From positions 1 through 64,000 of the forward strand of contig QBLS01000022.1 in the NCBI GenBank assembly GCA_003249015.1: 64,000 bases of DNA. The letters are read 5' to 3'. Under the pieces are notes generated by a model. The model was not told the origin of the DNA. It saw only the letters and a program-made list of their open reading frames with translations, and did no database searches. The DNA comes from Pseudanabaena sp. (lineage in GTDB: Bacteria > Cyanobacteriota > Cyanobacteriia > Pseudanabaenales > Pseudanabaenaceae). Positions 17,133-25,755 of this stretch are shown here, piece after piece (position 1 is the stretch's first letter; each line of letters starts with the position of its first letter). The position numbers were made by a program, and so were the translations under genes.

Positions 17133-17732
17133 ATGCCCGAATCTATCTGGTCATACGTCACTCCTGGCATCCCTGACGAACTCTTTGAACGCTTGCCAGG
17201 CATACCGATGAGCAAATGTGAGACAAGACTGCTGATCATTGGGCAGCTAAGGCTCAAGGCTGACTCAGTGCTGTGGGATATTGGCGCAGGCACAGGCACG
17301 ATCCCTGTGGAAACGGGATTGCTCTGCCCTAGCGGGAAAATTTTGGCGATCGAACGCGATGAAGATGTGGCGGGGCTGATCGTCAAAAACTGCCGTAAAT
17401 TTAATGTGAACAATGTAGAAGTGACCATCGGCAGTGCGCCCGAATGTTTACACAATATTGCTGATAAGCCTGATCGCATTTGCATTGAAGGTGGGCGATC
17501 GGTGTCTGAAATCCTAGAGTATTGCTGGGAACATTTGCAGTTAGAAGGAAGGGCGATCGCGACTACCAATAGTCTTGAAGGGTTGTATGCGATCTCGGCA
17601 AGCTTTGCGATGTTACAAGCTAGAAATGTCGAAGTAGTGCAGTCATCGGTTAACCGCCTCGAAACTCGCGGCAATCGCCAAGTTTTTGCGGCGGTTAGTC
17701 CCATGTTCATTATCAGTGGCGAGAAGCTATAA
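17133..17732 (+). CDS. cbiT: cobalt-precorrin-6B C15-methyltransferase (CbiT)
   Basis: S-adenosylmethionine-dependent methyltransferase of 199 aa with motif I DIGAGTGTIPVE (49-60) and the CbiT-type N terminus (GIPDELFERLPGIPMSKCE). In cobalamin synthesis it methylates C15 and decarboxylates the C12 acetate side chain; in many bacteria this is the C-terminal half of CobL. Here it is a separate small protein. It is convergent with rpiA and shares a terminator hairpin with it. It fits with the cobalt uptake genes at 0.8-2.9 kb. Confidence 0.9.
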   Translation: MPESIWSYVTPGIPDELFERLPGIPMSKCETRLLIIGQLRLKADSVLWDIGAGTGTIPVETGLLCPSGKILAIERDEDVAGLIVKNCRKFNVNNVEVTIGSAPECLHNIADKPDRICIEGGRSVSEILEYCWEHLQLEGRAIATTNSLEGLYAISASFAMLQARNVEVVQSSVNRLETRGNRQVFAAVSPMFIISGEKL

Positions 17733-17765
17733 AAAAAGGCGGCGCTTAGCGCCGCCTTTTTTATA
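17729..17765. terminator. bidirectional terminator containing both convergent stop codons
   Basis: GGCGGCGC/GCGCCGCC around TTA, flanked by a run of A on the left and T on the right. The cbiT stop (17730-17732) and the rpiA stop (17761-17763) are both in the outer arms. Confidence 0.85.
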
Positions 17766-18474
17766 CGATTTCGCGGATCTGAGGATGTCCGTCCTTAAAT
17801 TCACCAACTAAGATCACATCAGTAACGCCGACAAAAAGCCCATTCTCCACAACTCCAGGGATATTGTTGAGAACCTTCTCTAATTCAGCGGCATCGACGA
17901 TCGCATCAAAAGTGACATCTAAGACCATGTTGCCTTGATCAGTGATCACGGGACCATCTTTTTTGACACCCATTCTAAGTTCGGGCTTGCCGCCTAACTT
18001 AGTGACAGCGCGAGTCACTGGGGCTACTGCCATCGGCAAAACTTCGATCGGTACAGCAAAGGTCGAGCCGAGCTTGTCCACTAACTTAGACTCATCGACC
18101 ACCACAATAAATAGCTCGGCAAGAGAATCCACGACTTTTTCGCGAGTATGGGCTGCGCCGCCGCCTTTAATCAAGGTTTTGTTGGGGTCAACCTCATCAG
18201 CACCATCGATCGCAATGTCTACGCGATCGACATCATCCAGACTGCGGATGGGAATACCGTATTTTTTGCCCAGCACCGAAGCTTGAAAAGAGGTGGGAAT
18301 CCCGACAATATCGGTCAGTTCACCTGCGGCAATGCGTCTGCCTAATTCTGCGATCGCAAAGGCAGTTGTTGAGCCTGTACCCAAGCCCACAACCATTCCT
18401 GACTTCACTTTTTGAGCAGCAGCTATGCCAACTTCTTGTTTTAACTTTTTAATATCTTCAGCAGAAATTTCCAT
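17761..18474 (-). CDS. rpiA: ribose-5-phosphate isomerase A
   Basis: Protein of 237 aa that interconverts ribose 5-phosphate and ribulose 5-phosphate in the Calvin cycle and pentose phosphate pathway. Active-site motifs are GLGTGSTT (30-37), DGADEVD (90-96) and [11 protein letters not shown] (103-113), which includes the catalytic glutamate and lysine region. Length is normal. It is convergent with cbiT; its upstream region holds only repeats. Confidence 0.95.
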   Translation of the reverse strand: MEISAEDIKKLKQEVGIAAAQKVKSGMVVGLGTGSTTAFAIAELGRRIAAGELTDIVGIPTSFQASVLGKKYGIPIRSLDDVDRVDIAIDGADEVDPNKTLIKGGGAAHTREKVVDSLAELFIVVVDESKLVDKLGSTFAVPIEVLPMAVAPVTRAVTKLGGKPELRMGVKKDGPVITDQGNMVLDVTFDAIVDAAELEKVLNNIPGVVENGLFVGVTDVILVGEFKDGHPQIREIV

Positions 18475-18559
18475 TAGTAACCTATTAAAAGTATTTTTAT
18501 TGAAAAATTGGGTCTAAGAAACCATTTATGAATTACTTCTTGCGGTCAAAAGCTCTAGG

Positions 18560-18632
18560 AGATCCCCCCTAATCCCCCTTAAAAAAAAGGAAGAATTTAA
18601 TACTCCCCCTTTTTAAGGGGGGCTGGGGGATC
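18560..18632. repeat. AGATCCCCC / GGGGGATCT inverted repeat
   Basis: Long inverted repeat with pyrimidine-rich left arm and purine-rich right arm, including CCCCCTT and AAGGGGG. It is the only copy of this type in the window. It lies in the 316-bp gene-free gap between rpiA and the EamA fusion gene; 18475-18559 shows nothing else. Confidence 0.75.
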
Positions 18633-18729
18633 TAAGCAATTCTCAAGTAGTTCCTAAAAGCCTGCCCTTCCAGAGTGGCTTTAAATTAGGATACAACCTA
18701 TCTCGCAGGGCATACGGAAATTTAACTAA

Positions 18730-18786
18730 ACAAGCAAATGGCGGCGCAATGCGCCGCCATTTGTCTTGTAAAAGCGCAAAGCGCTT
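18730..18786. repeat. GGCGGCGC hairpin with family D right end
   Basis: ACAAGCAAATGGCGGCGC pairs with its near-complement around AAT (18730-18769), then AAAGCGCAAAGCGCTTT (18771-18786). It is just downstream of the EamA fusion gene and could end its transcript. Confidence 0.75.
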
Positions 18787-18790
18787 TACT

Positions 18791-20548
18791 TTATCGAGAG
18801 GGTTTTTTATACATATTTTGCAAACTGAGCAAACCTACCCCACCAGTCACCAGAAACACCCCAAATAGTTGAATGAATCCCAGCTTGCTGCCAAGTAATA
18901 CAAACGCTAAAAATGTTGTAAATACTGGCCCACTAGCGCTCACTATTGAAGCCTGAGCTGCCCCCATCAGCTTTGTGCCAAAACTAGTCAGTAAATATCC
19001 GCCCAAGGTGGTCAGAGCCACTAAGAAGCACATAAACACAAGGGGGAAGCTAAAGTTAATCGATGACATCGTAAACGGAAGCGCCCCGATACATAGCAAC
19101 AAAATAATTGAAAAGTTAATAGTCGTAAATGAGACAGGGTTGAGTTGTTTAAAACAGGCTTGCGAACTAATGATATAACCTGCAAACGCAATGCCTGAGA
19201 GCATTGCCGAAATTACACCCCAAGTATCGGGTCTGTCCACACTCAGAATGTTGTAGGTCAGTATGATGCCTAGATAAATTACGCCGATCACTATCCATCG
19301 ATCCTTGCTGGGGCGATCGCCAAATAGAAACCAAGCCATCAGTACCGTAACGGTCGGGAATATGAAAAATAGCGTAACTGCTAATCCAGGGTTAAGTATG
19401 CCTAGAGCCAAATAAATAAAAGCAAAGGACGCAAATTGTAGCAAAGCACTAAAGCTGACGCGCCAGAACAATAGGCGACGGCTCGGTTCTAAGATTTGCT
19501 GAAAGTCTCGCAAAACGTCAACCTTAAAGATTAGTTTCGCCACAATCCACATAATTGGTGTCGCAAATAGCATCCTTAGCAACAGCAAGGCAAAGGAGTT
19601 GGGAATGCTGGGAGCGATCAATCCTCCAAATTCAAACAGCCCCAAAATATTAGAGTTAGAGAAAATGACCCTAACTAAAATATTTTGTAAAGATAGAACT
19701 ACTGAGGCTCCCAGTACCAAGAAAAATCCGTACCACCAATCATTGAGTCGTCTGAATGGTTGATTAACTCTAGTCGCATCTAGCCCATTGTTAGACTCGC
19801 CATAGAAGGGTTCTGTGGGATCACCGTAGGGACGAGTATCATTCGGGGCATACTGACGGTACTGGCTGCTGCCGTTAGCGCTAGGAAAACTAGGAACCTT
19901 GATTTGGCTATAGTTGCCTTGTCCATTGGGAAAGCTTGGGCGATCGCTAGCGGCGATCGCCCCCGTAAAATTTGTAGCTGCCGAGTCGCCTCCTGCATTT
20001 GCGCCTCCAAAGCGATCGTTTGCCGATCCCGACCGTCTTAGGTACTCGTCAATTCTTTCGACCAGTGCTGTCAGCATTAGCTCACCTTGTTGGCGTTGGC
20101 TATACATTCTTTGCATCTGATCATCAAGATCGCGCTGATAGGTATCCACATCTCGCTGCAATGATTGAAATGTAGTGCGAATCGCGTTGTCGAGATTGAG
20201 CATTAACTGCTCAAAATTTTCTGAGTGGTCATTAAGAGTTTGCGAATTGGTAACGATTACATCATTTTTAAGATGATAAGTAATTGCTTGGGCTAACTGC
20301 TCAATCCATTGTTGTCGTTGAATTTCCTGTTGGTTCATCCCCTGCTGAGCAACAGTTAATACCTCTAATTCTTTGCGCTGCGACTGAAGACGTTGAATAT
20401 CATCGGTGAGGGCATTTTTTTGGGCTTGCAAGATCAAGATCTCACGGCTAAGCTTACCCAAGATGTTTGCCCGCAAGTCCGACAAGTCCTTGGTGACTCC
20501 CGCGAGGGTCTGCTCGTAAGCGTTACTACGGATATTATTACTCTCCAT
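18791..20548 (-). CDS. coiled-coil/EamA (drug-metabolite transporter) fusion protein
   Basis: Protein of 585 aa in three parts. Residues 1-170 are charged and helical with coiled-coil character; 171-265 are a flexible Gly/Ser/Asn/Pro linker; 272-585 hold about ten membrane helices in two EamA repeats, as in complete DMT transporters. The block at 112-170 (LNLDNAIRTTFQSLQRDVD, ending in ELMLTALVERIDEYL) resembles residues 303-361 of the Hsp70-like protein encoded at 54611. An N-terminal soluble extension of this size is unusual for this family. Substrate and role of the extension are unknown. Confidence 0.8.
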   Translation of the reverse strand: MESNNIRSNAYEQTLAGVTKDLSDLRANILGKLSREILILQAQKNALTDDIQRLQSQRKELEVLTVAQQGMNQQEIQRQQWIEQLAQAITYHLKNDVIVTNSQTLNDHSENFEQLMLNLDNAIRTTFQSLQRDVDTYQRDLDDQMQRMYSQRQQGELMLTALVERIDEYLRRSGSANDRFGGANAGGDSAATNFTGAIAASDRPSFPNGQGNYSQIKVPSFPSANGSSQYRQYAPNDTRPYGDPTEPFYGESNNGLDATRVNQPFRRLNDWWYGFFLVLGASVVLSLQNILVRVIFSNSNILGLFEFGGLIAPSIPNSFALLLLRMLFATPIMWIVAKLIFKVDVLRDFQQILEPSRRLLFWRVSFSALLQFASFAFIYLALGILNPGLAVTLFFIFPTVTVLMAWFLFGDRPSKDRWIVIGVIYLGIILTYNILSVDRPDTWGVISAMLSGIAFAGYIISSQACFKQLNPVSFTTINFSIILLLCIGALPFTMSSINFSFPLVFMCFLVALTTLGGYLLTSFGTKLMGAAQASIVSASGPVFTTFLAFVLLGSKLGFIQLFGVFLVTGGVGLLSLQNMYKKPSR

Positions 20549-20720
20549 TGTTAAAAGATCACCTCGTGACCATGCCGCGAATTTTGCAGTCAGAGACTGC
20601 TTTTGGCAATAGTTTAATTATTTGCAAATTGGCTGTGTCCAATTTGCAGACTTTATATCACTAATTTGAGCATTTGAGCATATTTTATTTTGTTTCCAGT
20701 GCTTCCTGTATCCTTGAAAA
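20549..20720. other. upstream region of the EamA fusion gene
   Basis: No gene visible. It should hold the promoter of the fusion gene, but I cannot place -10 or -35 boxes with confidence. Confidence 0.5.
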
Positions 20721-20773
20721 TCAAGAAAAAGCCTGAAAGTTTTGCAAAGCAAAACTTTCAGGCTTTTTCTTGA
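20721..20773. repeat. perfect 25-bp-stem hairpin with three-base loop
   Basis: TCAAGAAAAAGCCTGAAAGT continuing to TTTGC pairs perfectly around AAA. It is A-rich on one side and T-rich on the other, as expected of a terminator, but no gene ends into it from the left. Confidence 0.85.
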
Positions 20774-20797
20774 TTCGGAAAGAAATATTTATATATA

Positions 20798-20880
20798 GCT
20801 GTAGTCGTTCTTATTAGAACCTAAAACCCAGAAGACGAGTGGCGACGCTTCGCGCCGCTACTCGTCTTCTGGGTTTTAGG
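20798..20880. repeat. family A element lacking the right end
   Basis: Starts TATAGCTGTAGTCGTTC, then a hairpin AAACCCAGAAGACGAGTGGC/GCTACTCGTCTTCTGGGTTT. It stops at the acs gene end, where the right terminal repeat would be. Confidence 0.75.
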
Positions 20881-20885
20881 GTTAC

Positions 20886-22856
20886 TTATGTACCTTCGCG
20901 CAATTTATCTAGAATCGAACGATCTTCTAAAGTAGAAGTGTCGCTGGTGATTTCTTGACCAGAGGCGAGCGATCGCAATAAACGGCGCATGATTTTACCC
21001 GATCTCGTCTTGGGCAGAGCTTCCGCAAAGCGAATTTCATTAGGACGAGCGATCGCGCCAATTTCACTGACAACGTGCTTCTTCAGTTCCTTGGATAATT
21101 CTTCGCTAGGCTGGCGATCGCCTTCGAGAATTACAAAGGCAAAGATATCCTCACCCTTGACCTCATCTGGCTTGCCAACGACAGCAGCTTCCGCCACCGC
21201 AGGGTGAGAAACTAGAGCCGATTCGATTTCCATTGTGCCGAGGCGATGTCCCGCCACATTGATCACATCATCGACACGACCCATTACCCAGTAATAGCCA
21301 TCTTCATCCTTACGCGCCCCATCCCCTGCGAAGTACACATAGTTGCCATCCTTGGGGGGGATATGTTCCCAATAGCTCTTACGGAATCTGTCAGGATCAC
21401 CATAGACCGTTCTCATCATCCCCGGCCAAGGATGACGCACGATTAGATAGCCGCCTTCATTGTCATGGGCAGGGTTGCCATCAAGATCGACAATATCAGG
21501 GATAATCCCTGGGAAGGGCAGTGTGGCGGAACCTGGTTTGGTGGCAACTGCCCCTGGCAGTGCCGTGATCATCACGCCGCCTGTTTCTGTTTGCCACCAT
21601 GTATCGACAATCGGGCAGCGACCGCCGCCGATGACGCGGTGATACCACATCCAAGCTTCAGGATTGATCGGTTCGCCCACGGTTCCCAATAGTCGGAGGG
21701 AAGTTAAATCGCGGGTATTGGGATGATGTTCACCCATTTTGATAAAGGAACGAATTGCGGTCGGTGCGGTATAGAAAACCGTGACCTGATACTTCTCAAT
21801 GACATCCCAAAAGCAGCCCAAATTAGAAGCTCTGGGCGCTCCTTCATACATCAGGGTGGTTGCGCCATTAGATAATGGCCCATAGACAATGTAACTATGT
21901 CCAGTGATCCAGCCCACATCGGCAGTACACCAATAGACATCGGTATCCTTGAGGTCAAAAATCCATTTGGTGGTGATGTGGCTATAGAGGTTATAGCCTG
22001 CGGTGGTATGGACAACGCCTTTCGGTTTACCAGTGCTGCCCGAAGTATAGAGAACGAAGAGCATATCTTCGCTATCCATGGGTTCGGCTTCGCATTTTGC
22101 CGATACGCCTTGCTGAAGGTCATGCCACCAATGGTCACGCCCTGCGCTCATATGAATGTTCTGACCAGTTCGTTTGACCACCAGCACATCGGTGACGGAA
22201 GGCACGGCTCCATTGGCGATCGCCTTATCCACTTGTTCTTTGAGTGGCACGATCGCATCCTTGCGCCAGCCACCATCGGCGGTAATTACTAACTTGGCTT
22301 CGGCATCGACAAGGCGATCGCGCAGGGCTTCCGCACTAAATCCACCAAAAACTACCCCATGCACCGCACCAATTCTGGCACAGGCAAGCATAGCGATCGC
22401 CGCCTCTGGAATCATCGGCATATAGATACCCACGCGATCGCCCTTGGTGATGCCCAACTGTTTAAGGGCATTGGCAAACTGACAGACTTCCCGATGCAAT
22501 TGGGCATAGGTGAGGGTGCGCGAGTCGCCATTTTCCCCTTCCCAAATTAATGCGGCTTTGTTTTTACGCCAAGTTTTCAGGTGGCGATCAAGGCAGTTAT
22601 AGGAAATATTGATCTTGCCGCCATCAAACCATTTGGCATTGGGCGGTTGCCAATCTAGCACTGTATGCCATTTCTCAAACCAATCTAGTTCAGTATCGGC
22701 AAGTTCTGCCCAGAATGCAGCAGGGGCAGCTTTAGCGCGATCATATATTTGTTGATATTCTTCTAGACTTTTAATATGGGCAGACTGGGAAAATTCCGCC
22801 GATGGCGCGAATAGCCGCTTTTCATTTAAGACCGATTCAATCGTGGGCTGGGACAT
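20886..22856 (-). CDS. acs: acetyl-coenzyme A synthetase
   Basis: AMP-forming acetate-CoA ligase of 656 aa, full length. It contains the P-loop [17 protein letters not shown], the A5-type [10 protein letters not shown], and the C-terminal [13 protein letters not shown] with the lysine that is acetylated in other bacteria to switch the enzyme off. It assimilates acetate to acetyl-CoA in the cytoplasm. It starts at ATG 22856 and is followed by a family A element. It appears to be a single-gene unit. Confidence 0.96.
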   Translation of the reverse strand: MSQPTIESVLNEKRLFAPSAEFSQSAHIKSLEEYQQIYDRAKAAPAAFWAELADTELDWFEKWHTVLDWQPPNAKWFDGGKINISYNCLDRHLKTWRKNKAALIWEGENGDSRTLTYAQLHREVCQFANALKQLGITKGDRVGIYMPMIPEAAIAMLACARIGAVHGVVFGGFSAEALRDRLVDAEAKLVITADGGWRKDAIVPLKEQVDKAIANGAVPSVTDVLVVKRTGQNIHMSAGRDHWWHDLQQGVSAKCEAEPMDSEDMLFVLYTSGSTGKPKGVVHTTAGYNLYSHITTKWIFDLKDTDVYWCTADVGWITGHSYIVYGPLSNGATTLMYEGAPRASNLGCFWDVIEKYQVTVFYTAPTAIRSFIKMGEHHPNTRDLTSLRLLGTVGEPINPEAWMWYHRVIGGGRCPIVDTWWQTETGGVMITALPGAVATKPGSATLPFPGIIPDIVDLDGNPAHDNEGGYLIVRHPWPGMMRTVYGDPDRFRKSYWEHIPPKDGNYVYFAGDGARKDEDGYYWVMGRVDDVINVAGHRLGTMEIESALVSHPAVAEAAVVGKPDEVKGEDIFAFVILEGDRQPSEELSKELKKHVVSEIGAIARPNEIRFAEALPKTRSGKIMRRLLRSLASGQEITSDTSTLEDRSILDKLREGT

Positions 22857-22971
22857 ATTAATTGCAAAATTATAAAGATGTTATAAAAAGAATTGTTAAA
22901 ATTCTGGTTTTTTATGGTTGCTGATCGATTTTGCTATTTTACCTTGAGTGATCAAGCTAGTCCTACAGCAT

Positions 22972-23010
22972 AAAAAATGAAAGTGTTGCTTAGCAACGCT
23001 TTCATTTTTT
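22972..23010. repeat. hairpin with family D right end
   Basis: AAAAAATGAAAGTGTTGC/GCAACGCTTTCATTTTTT around TTA, then AGTTTAAGCGCAAAGCATTGTAAG. Located between divergent acs and the HicA-like gene. Confidence 0.7.
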
Positions 23011-23119
23011 GCCTAGTTTGAGTTTAAGCGCAAAGCATTGTAAGAAAAGCTTTTGCCAAAATAGTTGTCACTTGACAACTATTTGTTTTAAGAATAGTCT
23101 CTACAAGTAAAAGACTTTT

Positions 23120-23392
23120 ATGGCAAGGCATTCTCATTCAAAGCCAGAAGTTGAGGCTGCATTAAGGTATGCCGAACAAAATGGTTGGCGCGTTGATGTC
23201 GGTGGCTCCCATGCTTGGGGAAAAATTTATTGTCCCTATAACGACAAGGACTGTCGATGTGGAATCTTTTGTATAACGAGTATCTGGAGTACTCCTAAGA
23301 ATGCAGGAAATCACGCAAAACAGATTAGAAGAGTTATAGATAACTGTATAAGGCTTAATAAAGCAAGCAATACTTATGGAGAGGATGAATAA
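23120..23392 (+). CDS. HicA-like small protein, putative toxin
   Basis: Protein of 90 aa. The segment VGGSHAWGKIYC (Gly29-Ser30-His31) resembles the HicA GSH active-site motif, and the end HAKQIRRVIDNC resembles the HicA C-terminal helix. Four cysteines (38, 45, 47, 51) in the middle could bind a metal, which is not typical of HicA. A DNA-binding-protein gene starts four bases after its stop codon, so the two form an operon. Such pairs recur in bacterial genomes as far as I recall. Toxin function is an inference. Confidence 0.7.
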   Translation: MARHSHSKPEVEAALRYAEQNGWRVDVGGSHAWGKIYCPYNDKDCRCGIFCITSIWSTPKNAGNHAKQIRRVIDNCIRLNKASNTYGEDE

Positions 23393-23395
23393 GTA

Positions 23396-23923
23396 ATGAA
23401 CGAGTACGAATTTACTTTAAAATTTAGCTTGCCAATTTCTGAATTTCGCGCAAGTGATTATGTTGAGAAATTATATGAAAATGGCTGTGATGATGCCTTA
23501 ATTGGAGTTGGCGCGAAAGGTTACATTGCACTCGACTTTATCCGTGAAGCAGGGTCAGCTTATGCAGCAGTGGCTAGTGCTATTACTGATGTAAAAAATG
23601 TGATTCCCGATGCAACTCTGATTGAAGCAACACCAGATTTTGTTGGTTTGACGGATGCTGCAAAAATTCTTGGTTGCTCTCGCCAAAACATCCGCAATAT
23701 CATTGTCAAGGGTGCGCCCAGATCTCCTTTGCCTGTTTACGAGGGTACACCTTCAATTTGGCACTTAGCAGATATCCTCATTTGGTTGCGTGAGGAAAAG
23801 ACCTATGCAATTGATGATTCGTTACTAGAAATTGCGAAAACAAATATGAATTTGAATATTGCTAGAAGCTGGCAAAGATTGGAGTTAAAACTTCAAGAAG
23901 ACATTAAAGCGTTAGTTATTTAG
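23396..23923 (+). CDS. HTH protein paired with the HicA-like gene, putative antitoxin
   Basis: Protein of 175 aa. Residues 1-80 form an alpha/beta domain of unknown family (MNEYEFTLKFSLP, then ENGCDDALIGVGAKGYIALD). Residues 83-104 are an excisionase/MerR-type helix-turn-helix (VGLTDAAKILGCSRQNIRNI). The tail is helical. The gene order toxin then antitoxin matches hicAB. The N-terminal part may bind the partner and the HTH may repress the operon; neither is shown. The acidic 'DDALIGVG' region is distinctive. Confidence 0.72.
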   Translation: MNEYEFTLKFSLPISEFRASDYVEKLYENGCDDALIGVGAKGYIALDFIREAGSAYAAVASAITDVKNVIPDATLIEATPDFVGLTDAAKILGCSRQNIRNIIVKGAPRSPLPVYEGTPSIWHLADILIWLREEKTYAIDDSLLEIAKTNMNLNIARSWQRLELKLQEDIKALVI

Positions 23924-24040
23924 ATATAGCAATCCTAAATGAGTTGTGAGAGGCTTCGACTTCTCTTAGCCGTCAATACAAGTTGGCTGAGAGAAGTCGA
24001 AGCCCTGTTTTTCTCATAAATGATTTAGGACTGCTATATA
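23924..24040. repeat. family B element, full length, with terminal inverted repeats
   Basis: Opens ATATAGCAATCCTAAATGAG and closes TGATTTAGGACTGCTATATA. The inside is a hairpin with arms GGCTTCGACTTCTCTTAGCC and its complement. It lies between the HTH gene and livG-like gene. No coding capacity. Confidence 0.8.
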
Positions 24041-24054
24041 TCGCTTTGCACCGC

Positions 24055-24828
24055 CTATCCTTCATCACCCAGATAAGCTTCGATTACGGCGCGATCGCTT
24101 CTTACAATTTCGGGTTTGCCGATCGCGATTAACTGTCCAAAATCTAGGACGGCAATGCGATCGCATAGCCCCATTACCAAGGGGACATGGTGTTCGATTA
24201 GCAAAATTGTGAGGTTAAAGCGATCGCGTAATCCACGGATAAAATCACTCAATTGTCCCTTTTCGCTAGGATTCATCCCCGCCGCAGGTTCATCTAGCAG
24301 CAATAGTTTTGGTTGCAAAGCTAGAGCGCGGGCTATTTCTAGACGACGCTGATCACCATAGGAAAAGTTCTTGGCTTTCACCCCAGCGCGATCGCTCAGC
24401 CCTACTAGATCCAACAACTCCCATGCGCGATCGTAGGTTTGAGTTTCTTCTTTATAAGTTGGCGGCAATCCTAAAATGCCATTCCATAGCCCACTTTTAG
24501 TGCAGAGATGTCTAGCGATCGCCACATTTTCTAGAGCCGAAAGTTCACCAAATAGCCGAATATTTTGAAAAGTACGAGCGACCCCAAATTCAGCAATCTG
24601 ATGGGGACGGCGATTAGTAATTTCTTTCCCTTCAAAAAAAACTTTGCCACTAGTTGGTAAGACTAAGCCTGTAATGGCATTAAACAGTGTTGTTTTTCCT
24701 GCACCATTCGGCCCAATTACGCCAAAGATTTCATGTTCTTGCACATCAAAAGAAACCCCATTGACTGCTACCAAGCCACCAAAACGGCGAGTTATTTGTT
24801 GAATGGCTAGGGTTGAACAATTACTCAT
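24055..24828 (-). CDS. ABC transporter ATPase, branched-chain/neutral amino acid type (LivG-like)
   Basis: Protein of 257 aa of the LivG type: Walker A GPNGAGKTT, signature FSYGDQRRLEIARAL, Walker B LLLLDEPAAGMNP and switch His in LLIEHHVPLVMGL. NPSEKG and ARHLC-type segments mark the HAAT (hydrophobic amino acid transport) family; cyanobacterial NatA and UrtD are relatives. Only a LivM-like permease is nearby, and an L,D-transpeptidase gene lies between the two. The binding protein, LivH and LivF partners are not in the window. Confidence 0.88.
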   Translation of the reverse strand: MSNCSTLAIQQITRRFGGLVAVNGVSFDVQEHEIFGVIGPNGAGKTTLFNAITGLVLPTSGKVFFEGKEITNRRPHQIAEFGVARTFQNIRLFGELSALENVAIARHLCTKSGLWNGILGLPPTYKEETQTYDRAWELLDLVGLSDRAGVKAKNFSYGDQRRLEIARALALQPKLLLLDEPAAGMNPSEKGQLSDFIRGLRDRFNLTILLIEHHVPLVMGLCDRIAVLDFGQLIAIGKPEIVRSDRAVIEAYLGDEG

Positions 24829-24862
24829 TAGGGTTCCGCAATTTAATCAAGAATCAGAATTC

Positions 24863-25010
24863 TATACCAATCCACAAAAGTGTACCAACACTTTTGTGGA
24901 TTGAGAACCAAACCCAGTAAGGGTTTTTATAGCTGTAGTCATTCTTTTTAGGGCATAAAAACCAGAAGACGAGTGACGGCGCGAAGCGCCGCCACTCATC
25001 TTCTAATGAA
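24863..25010. repeat. family C half fused to a family A element
   Basis: TATACCAATCCACAAAAGTG with its hairpin, then AAACCCAGTAAGGGTTT, then TATAGCTGTAGTCATTC and a GTGACGGCGC/GCGCCGCCAC hairpin. The composite runs up to the L,D-transpeptidase stop codon. Confidence 0.75.
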
Positions 25011-25011
25011 A

Positions 25012-25644
25012 TCAGTGCAAAATTTCAATAGTTGTGCCGCGTTGTAATAGTGGGTAAATCTCATCAATATCTTTATTCTTGAGAGATATGCAGCCTAAAG
25101 TCCAATTAATTTGGCGATCAATCAACCAGTCTTGTCCTTTCTCTACGCCATGAATACCAATTTCTCCGCCAATGCTGTCCGTTGATTTGATATCTCCCCT
25201 AGCTTTAGCGGCTAAAAATTTTCGCCAAGAGTTTTGGTTGGGATAGTCTAACCAAATGAATTTTGACCATTGAGAATGGTAGTAAAGATCTCTAACTTTG
25301 AATATTCCTTCAGGTGTGCGCTTGTCGCCTTGGCGTAACTTGTCATCTTTAGGATTGCCACCCAAGGCGATCGCATAGGCTTTAATTGGCTTTTTTTGAT
25401 AGTAAATTGTGAGGCGATATTTAGACTTTTCCACCAAAACCGTGATCGCCGCTTTATCCAATTTCTTTAGATCCACTAAATCACTAATGGCTTTGTCCCT
25501 ATTTAGTAATTCACTCGCAGCGATCGCTTCTTGGGAGGGTAAGCGCTGCCAATACTGCGAAAAATCGGGATTGTTGATCGCATAAATCCCCAAAAGGCTA
25601 GCCAATAAAGCTACATATTTACAAATAAGTTTTGAGCTTGACAT
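25012..25644 (-). CDS. L,D-transpeptidase (YkuD family)
   Basis: Protein of 210 aa with an N-terminal membrane anchor or signal (YVALLASLLGIYAI). The YkuD domain covers about 65-209. Catalytic residues are Cys185 in WTLGCISL and His165 in EIGIHG. Such enzymes make 3-3 cross-links in peptidoglycan or attach proteins to it, using a cysteine acyl-enzyme, in the periplasm. It sits between the LivG- and LivM-like genes with repeats on both sides; I see no functional link. Confidence 0.9.
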   Translation of the reverse strand: MSSSKLICKYVALLASLLGIYAINNPDFSQYWQRLPSQEAIAASELLNRDKAISDLVDLKKLDKAAITVLVEKSKYRLTIYYQKKPIKAYAIALGGNPKDDKLRQGDKRTPEGIFKVRDLYYHSQWSKFIWLDYPNQNSWRKFLAAKARGDIKSTDSIGGEIGIHGVEKGQDWLIDRQINWTLGCISLKNKDIDEIYPLLQRGTTIEILH

Positions 25645-25682
25645 ATTGGCTACAGGCTAAATTTAGACCAAGAAATGAGAAC

Positions 25683-25736
25683 AGGCTTCGACTTCGCTCA
25701 GCCAACATGTATTGCTGGCTGAGCGAAGTCGAAGCC
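25683..25736. repeat. family B core without terminal repeats
   Basis: GGCTTCGACTTCGCTCAGCC and its complement around a short loop. The outer TAGCAATCCTAAAT ends are missing. Confidence 0.8.
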
Positions 25737-25755
25737 ATGAGTTTACTGAAGCCTC

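Noticed and set aside
17120-17710. 196-codon frame opposite cbiT
   Set aside because: Shadow of cbiT; its sequence lacks any domain and depends on the reverse of conserved CbiT motifs.
18560-18632. possible CRISPR or tandem repeat
   Set aside because: Single inverted repeat, no spaced direct repeats; no cas genes anywhere in the window.
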